Below, one piece after another: positions 7,313 to 10,142 of a stretch of 10,142 bases of DNA (position 1 is its first letter; each line of letters starts with the position of its first letter). Origin of the DNA: an uncultured Phascolarctobacterium sp. (GTDB lineage: Bacteria; Bacillota; Negativicutes; Acidaminococcales; Acidaminococcaceae); contig CAMFZA010000047.1 in the NCBI GenBank assembly GCA_946002345.1, positions 1-10,142 of the forward strand, read 5' to 3'. Below the pieces are notes generated by a model. It saw only the letters and a list, made by a program, of their open reading frames with translations, did no database searches and was not told where the DNA came from. The position numbers were made by a program, and so were the translations under genes.

Positions 7313-9838
7313 ATGGTGAAGAAAATCATGAGGAAGAACCTAAAAAATCTTAGTATTATAGTGTTGGTTATAGTCACCGTAGCCTTAAGCTGTGTGGCTT
7401 ATTTTCGCTTTGCCTCCCGGATGATTTATGAGGAAAGCAGTCGTCATTTGACGGAAATTTATACCCAAGTGCGGGACTCCCTGCGAGATATCGTGGAGAG
7501 CAAGTGGAATTTGCTAACCGTATGGAAGCAGTATTTGCTCCATGAGCACAATGAGGATGCCATCACTGCCTTTGTTCATGAGCAAAAGTCTAAATGGAGC
7601 TTTACAGATTTCTACTTTGTGGCTGCCAATGGTGAATTTTACACTGTGGATGGGCGCAAGGGCTTCTTTAACATGCACCGCAAGATTAATGATTTGGTGG
7701 ATAAAAAGGAAGAGGTTGTTTTGGACGTAGCTGTGCCTAAAAAGGAGCTGAAGGTTTTTGCTATTCCCATGCCCAAGGGTGTTTTTCAAGGCTTCGTTTA
7801 TAATGCCATTGCTATAAGCTATGATAACGAGGATTTGATTAAAAGTCTGAACACCAATGCCTTCGAGGGTGAGGCTGATAACTACGTTATTGATGATACA
7901 GGACGAGTATCCATTGCTAGAACTGCGAAAAATAAGAGCAGTATTTATAATTTTCATGCTTATCTCAATAACTTGCCCGAGCTTACCCCGGAGCAGAAGA
8001 AGGATTTGCTCCAGCGGCTCATCAGCAGGGAGAAGGGTGTCATTACCCTGCCCATTCGCGGGGAAAAATATTACCTGATTCATATGCCTGCGGAATATGC
8101 TCATTCCGTTTTGGTAGGTATGATTCCGGAAAAGGTTGTCAATGCCAGCATGAACAAGCTGCAGGCCATTACCATGATTGTTTTCGTGCTGTTGGCTTTA
8201 TTGCTCAGTGGTGCCTACATTTTCTTTATGCATTACAGGAATAAGCTGGCCCTGTCCCAAAAGGATAAGGAAATCTTGTATAAGGAACAGCTGTTCTCAA
8301 CACTGTCCGACAATGTGGATGATGCCTTTATCATGGTGGATTGTAAGACTATGTGCTTGGACTATATCAGTCCCAATGTGACCAGATTGATAGGAGTGGA
8401 GCCACAGCAGGGAATAATTGGTTCTCAATTGAACTCTTTGGAAGAGGATGATTCCTACTTTGAAGTTGGTAAGCATATTCACCAAAATCCTGATGCTCCT
8501 CGAATGGAATGGGATAAGGAGTTTATGCATCCCGTGACTCTTGAAAAGCGGTGGTTCCATGTACTGGTGTACACCGACCTGGTGCAAAAAGTGCCCAAGT
8601 ATATTATTGTGCTTTCCGATAGAACCAAGGAGCACGCCTTGAATGTGTCCTTGAGCAATGCGCTAAGCTTGGCCCAAAGCGCTAATAAGGCCAAGAGTAA
8701 TTTCTTGGCTAATATGAGTCATGATATTCGCACGCCCATGAATGCTATTGTGGGCTTTACGAGCATGTTGTCTGATTGCGCCCATACTACGGAGAAGGTG
8801 CTGGTCTACGCTCATAAGATTTCCTATTCTAGTAAGCATCTTTTAAGCTTAATCAATGATATTTTGGATATGAGTAAAATTGAAAGCGGTGAAACGGCTC
8901 TGAAGCTGACGGATTTCTTCTTGCAGTCGCTGGAGGAGGAGCTGCAGGGTATTATTGGCCCCCAGGCTAGCAAGAAGCAACAAGAATTCAAGCTGGAATA
9001 CAAGGGACAGCTACCGGCCATGGTGCGCAGTGATAGGATGCGCATTAATCAGATTCTGCTGAATCTGTTGAGTAATGCAGTGAAATATACGCCCAAGGGT
9101 GGTCATGTGCGCCTTTTAGTAGAGGGTCGGCATGGTCATAGAAAGGGCTTTAGCTATGTGCAATTTGTGGTTCAGGATGATGGCTATGGCATGAGTGAGG
9201 AGTTCCAAAAGCAGCTTTTCACCCCTTTTACCCGTGAGTATACGGAGGAAACCAAGCATATTCAGGGCACCGGTATTGGTATGGCTATTGTGAAAAATAT
9301 TGTGGAGCTCTTGGGCGGAAATATTTCCGTGATTAGCTCTAGGGGTAAGGGAACTACCTTTACCGTTAATCTGGATCTGGCTGTTGTGGCTACGGCGATG
9401 GATGAGGTTAAAAAGGAAGAGGTCCAGAAGCAGGTTTCCCTGCGTGGACTAAAGGTTTTAGCTGCGGAGGATAATGCTATTAACGCAGAAATTCTAGAGC
9501 TGCTGCTCCTGAAGGAGGGTGCGACTGTGGAAATTTGCGAAAACGGTCTTTTGGTCGTGGAACGCTTCGCTGCCTCTGCGAAGGATGAGTTCGATATTAT
9601 CTTTATGGATGTGCAGATGCCGGTTTTAGATGGCTATGGCGCTACGAAAATGATTCGTGCCTGTGACCATCCCTGTGCAAAAACCATCCCCATTGTGGCT
9701 ATGACGGCCAACGCTTTTGCGGAGGACGCCCATAAGGCTCTGGATGCAGGTATGGACGCTCATACCAGCAAGCCTGTGGATATGCAGAGGTTGAAGCAGG
9801 TGGTGGCCGAGCTTGTGCCCCGGTTAAAAGGTAAATAA
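7313..9838 (+). CDS. membrane hybrid sensor histidine kinase with receiver domain
   Basis: This 841-residue sensor kinase is predicted to sense an external cue and relay phosphate from His to its own receiver. A first membrane span (about 13-31) is followed by an extracytoplasmic sensor region (about 35-283, Cache/PAS-like in character, e.g. YVIDDTGRV) and a second span (about 285-306). A cytoplasmic PAS-like domain (about 325-438) leads to the H-box FLANMSHDIRTPMNAIVGF (phosphoacceptor H470). The ATPase domain has an N-box with N588 (LNLLSNAVKYTPKGG), a G1 box DDGYG (622-626), an F-box LFTPFTRE and a G2 box GTGIGMAIV (652-660). The receiver (about 713-835) has the acidic pair E719/D720, phosphoacceptor D766 in IIFMDVQMP, T798 and K820; no HPt or output domain follows. 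The start is uncertain: ATG 7313 has only a weak ribosome site, and ATG 7328 is an alternative. The gene looks more A/T-rich than the Sec and queuosine genes. A binding lipoprotein follows within about 30 bp. Confidence 0.95.
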   Translation: MVKKIMRKNLKNLSIIVLVIVTVALSCVAYFRFASRMIYEESSRHLTEIYTQVRDSLRDIVESKWNLLTVWKQYLLHEHNEDAITAFVHEQKSKWSFTDFYFVAANGEFYTVDGRKGFFNMHRKINDLVDKKEEVVLDVAVPKKELKVFAIPMPKGVFQGFVYNAIAISYDNEDLIKSLNTNAFEGEADNYVIDDTGRVSIARTAKNKSSIYNFHAYLNNLPELTPEQKKDLLQRLISREKGVITLPIRGEKYYLIHMPAEYAHSVLVGMIPEKVVNASMNKLQAITMIVFVLLALLLSGAYIFFMHYRNKLALSQKDKEILYKEQLFSTLSDNVDDAFIMVDCKTMCLDYISPNVTRLIGVEPQQGIIGSQLNSLEEDDSYFEVGKHIHQNPDAPRMEWDKEFMHPVTLEKRWFHVLVYTDLVQKVPKYIIVLSDRTKEHALNVSLSNALSLAQSANKAKSNFLANMSHDIRTPMNAIVGFTSMLSDCAHTTEKVLVYAHKISYSSKHLLSLINDILDMSKIESGETALKLTDFFLQSLEEELQGIIGPQASKKQQEFKLEYKGQLPAMVRSDRMRINQILLNLLSNAVKYTPKGGHVRLLVEGRHGHRKGFSYVQFVVQDDGYGMSEEFQKQLFTPFTREYTEETKHIQGTGIGMAIVKNIVELLGGNISVISSRGKGTTFTVNLDLAVVATAMDEVKKEEVQKQVSLRGLKVLAAEDNAINAEILELLLLKEGATVEICENGLLVVERFAASAKDEFDIIFMDVQMPVLDGYGATKMIRACDHPCAKTIPIVAMTANAFAEDAHKALDAGMDAHTSKPVDMQRLKQVVAELVPRLKGK

Positions 9839-9870
9839 TTCTAAAAAGTGTGTTTTGGTGGAGAATGGAG

Positions 9871-10142
9871 GTGGGGAAAATTAAAAAGAAGCTGGTGCTA
9901 GTTCTACTCCTGCTGGCAATTTTCTTAGTTAGCGCCTGTGGCAGTAACAAGGAGCAAAAGCAAGAAAAGCCTATTACCGTATATCTGTGGAGTATTGAGC
10001 TTTTGCGTGAATATGCGCCCTATGTGCAGTCCCAGCTGCCAGACCTGGATATTCATTTTGTGGTTGGTAATAATGACCTGAATTATGTTAAATTCCTCAA
10101 TGATTAGGGGAGTCTGCCGGATATCATTACCTGTTGTCGCGT
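9871..10142 (+). pseudogene. solute-binding-like lipoprotein, interrupted by in-frame TAG; 3'-partial
   Basis: The frame begins with a lipoprotein signal: basic GKIKKK, a Leu/Val/Ile core and the lipobox LVSAC, with the lipidated Cys at codon 9937-9939. The mature part (GSNKEQKQEKPITVYLWSIE and onward) resembles the N-terminus of an extracellular solute-binding protein. A TAG at 10105-10107 ends the frame, yet the same frame continues as GSLPDIITCCR to the window edge. That is the kind of 'G-x-LPDII' sequence expected next in the family. So the gene is either broken, misread, or decoded through the amber codon. Start choice: GTG 9871 with GGTGGAG 7 bases upstream gives a compact signal peptide; GTG 9850 and ATG 9865 are alternatives. 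It lies 32 bp after the kinase, so co-transcription is likely. The full gene may be a separate binding protein, or the binding domain of a second, fused sensor kinase. Type is provisional. Confidence 0.6.

Overview
The window reads as a chromosomal housekeeping block from a low-to-mid GC Firmicute, most likely a diderm, non-sporulating Negativicute (Phascolarctobacterium/Acidaminococcus-like). This is inferred from the gene order SpoIID-family protein, queA, tgt, yajC, secD, secF, from protein character, and from intergenic hairpin elements of a type seen in gut Firmicutes. No 16S rRNA or similar marker is present, so the taxon is not proven. All genes found are on the + strand.

Layout. At 1-1264 is the 3' part of a SpoIID/LytB-family protein with a proline-rich linker; its start lies outside the window. 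queA (1351-2376) and tgt (2714-3829) encode two enzymes of tRNA queuosine modification. queA is flanked on both sides by hairpin repeat elements, and the 3' side also carries a 98-bp unit present twice in tandem. A compact operon follows: yajC (3901-4191), a 5-formyltetrahydrofolate cyclo-ligase gene overlapping yajC by 8 bp (4184-4774), secD (TTG start, 4800-6044) and secF (6044-6925). It ends at a strong rho-independent terminator (7026-7070). YajC, SecD and SecF form the ancillary complex of the Sec translocon; the folate enzyme is an unrelated passenger.

After the terminator the sequence becomes more A/T-rich. An AT-rich, gene-free leader with a candidate promoter precedes a large hybrid sensor histidine kinase (7313-9838). 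About 30 bp later begins a solute-binding lipoprotein (from about 9871) that runs off the window. Together these look like a ligand-sensing module: a periplasmic-type binding protein paired with a kinase. The lipoprotein frame carries an in-frame TAG at 10105-10107, after which plausible protein sequence continues.

The most notable observations are departures from normally invariant residues in otherwise intact genes. The SpoIID protein has Lys where the catalytic Glu is expected. SecF has Gly at the position of the proton-coupling Asp. The cyclo-ligase has Arg residues in its glycine-rich loop. Together with the amber codon, these could reflect lineage-specific function, relaxed selection or sequence error, and each can be checked separately. 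I see no CRISPR array, insertion sequence, phage gene, tRNA or rRNA, and no clear case of a wholly new system.
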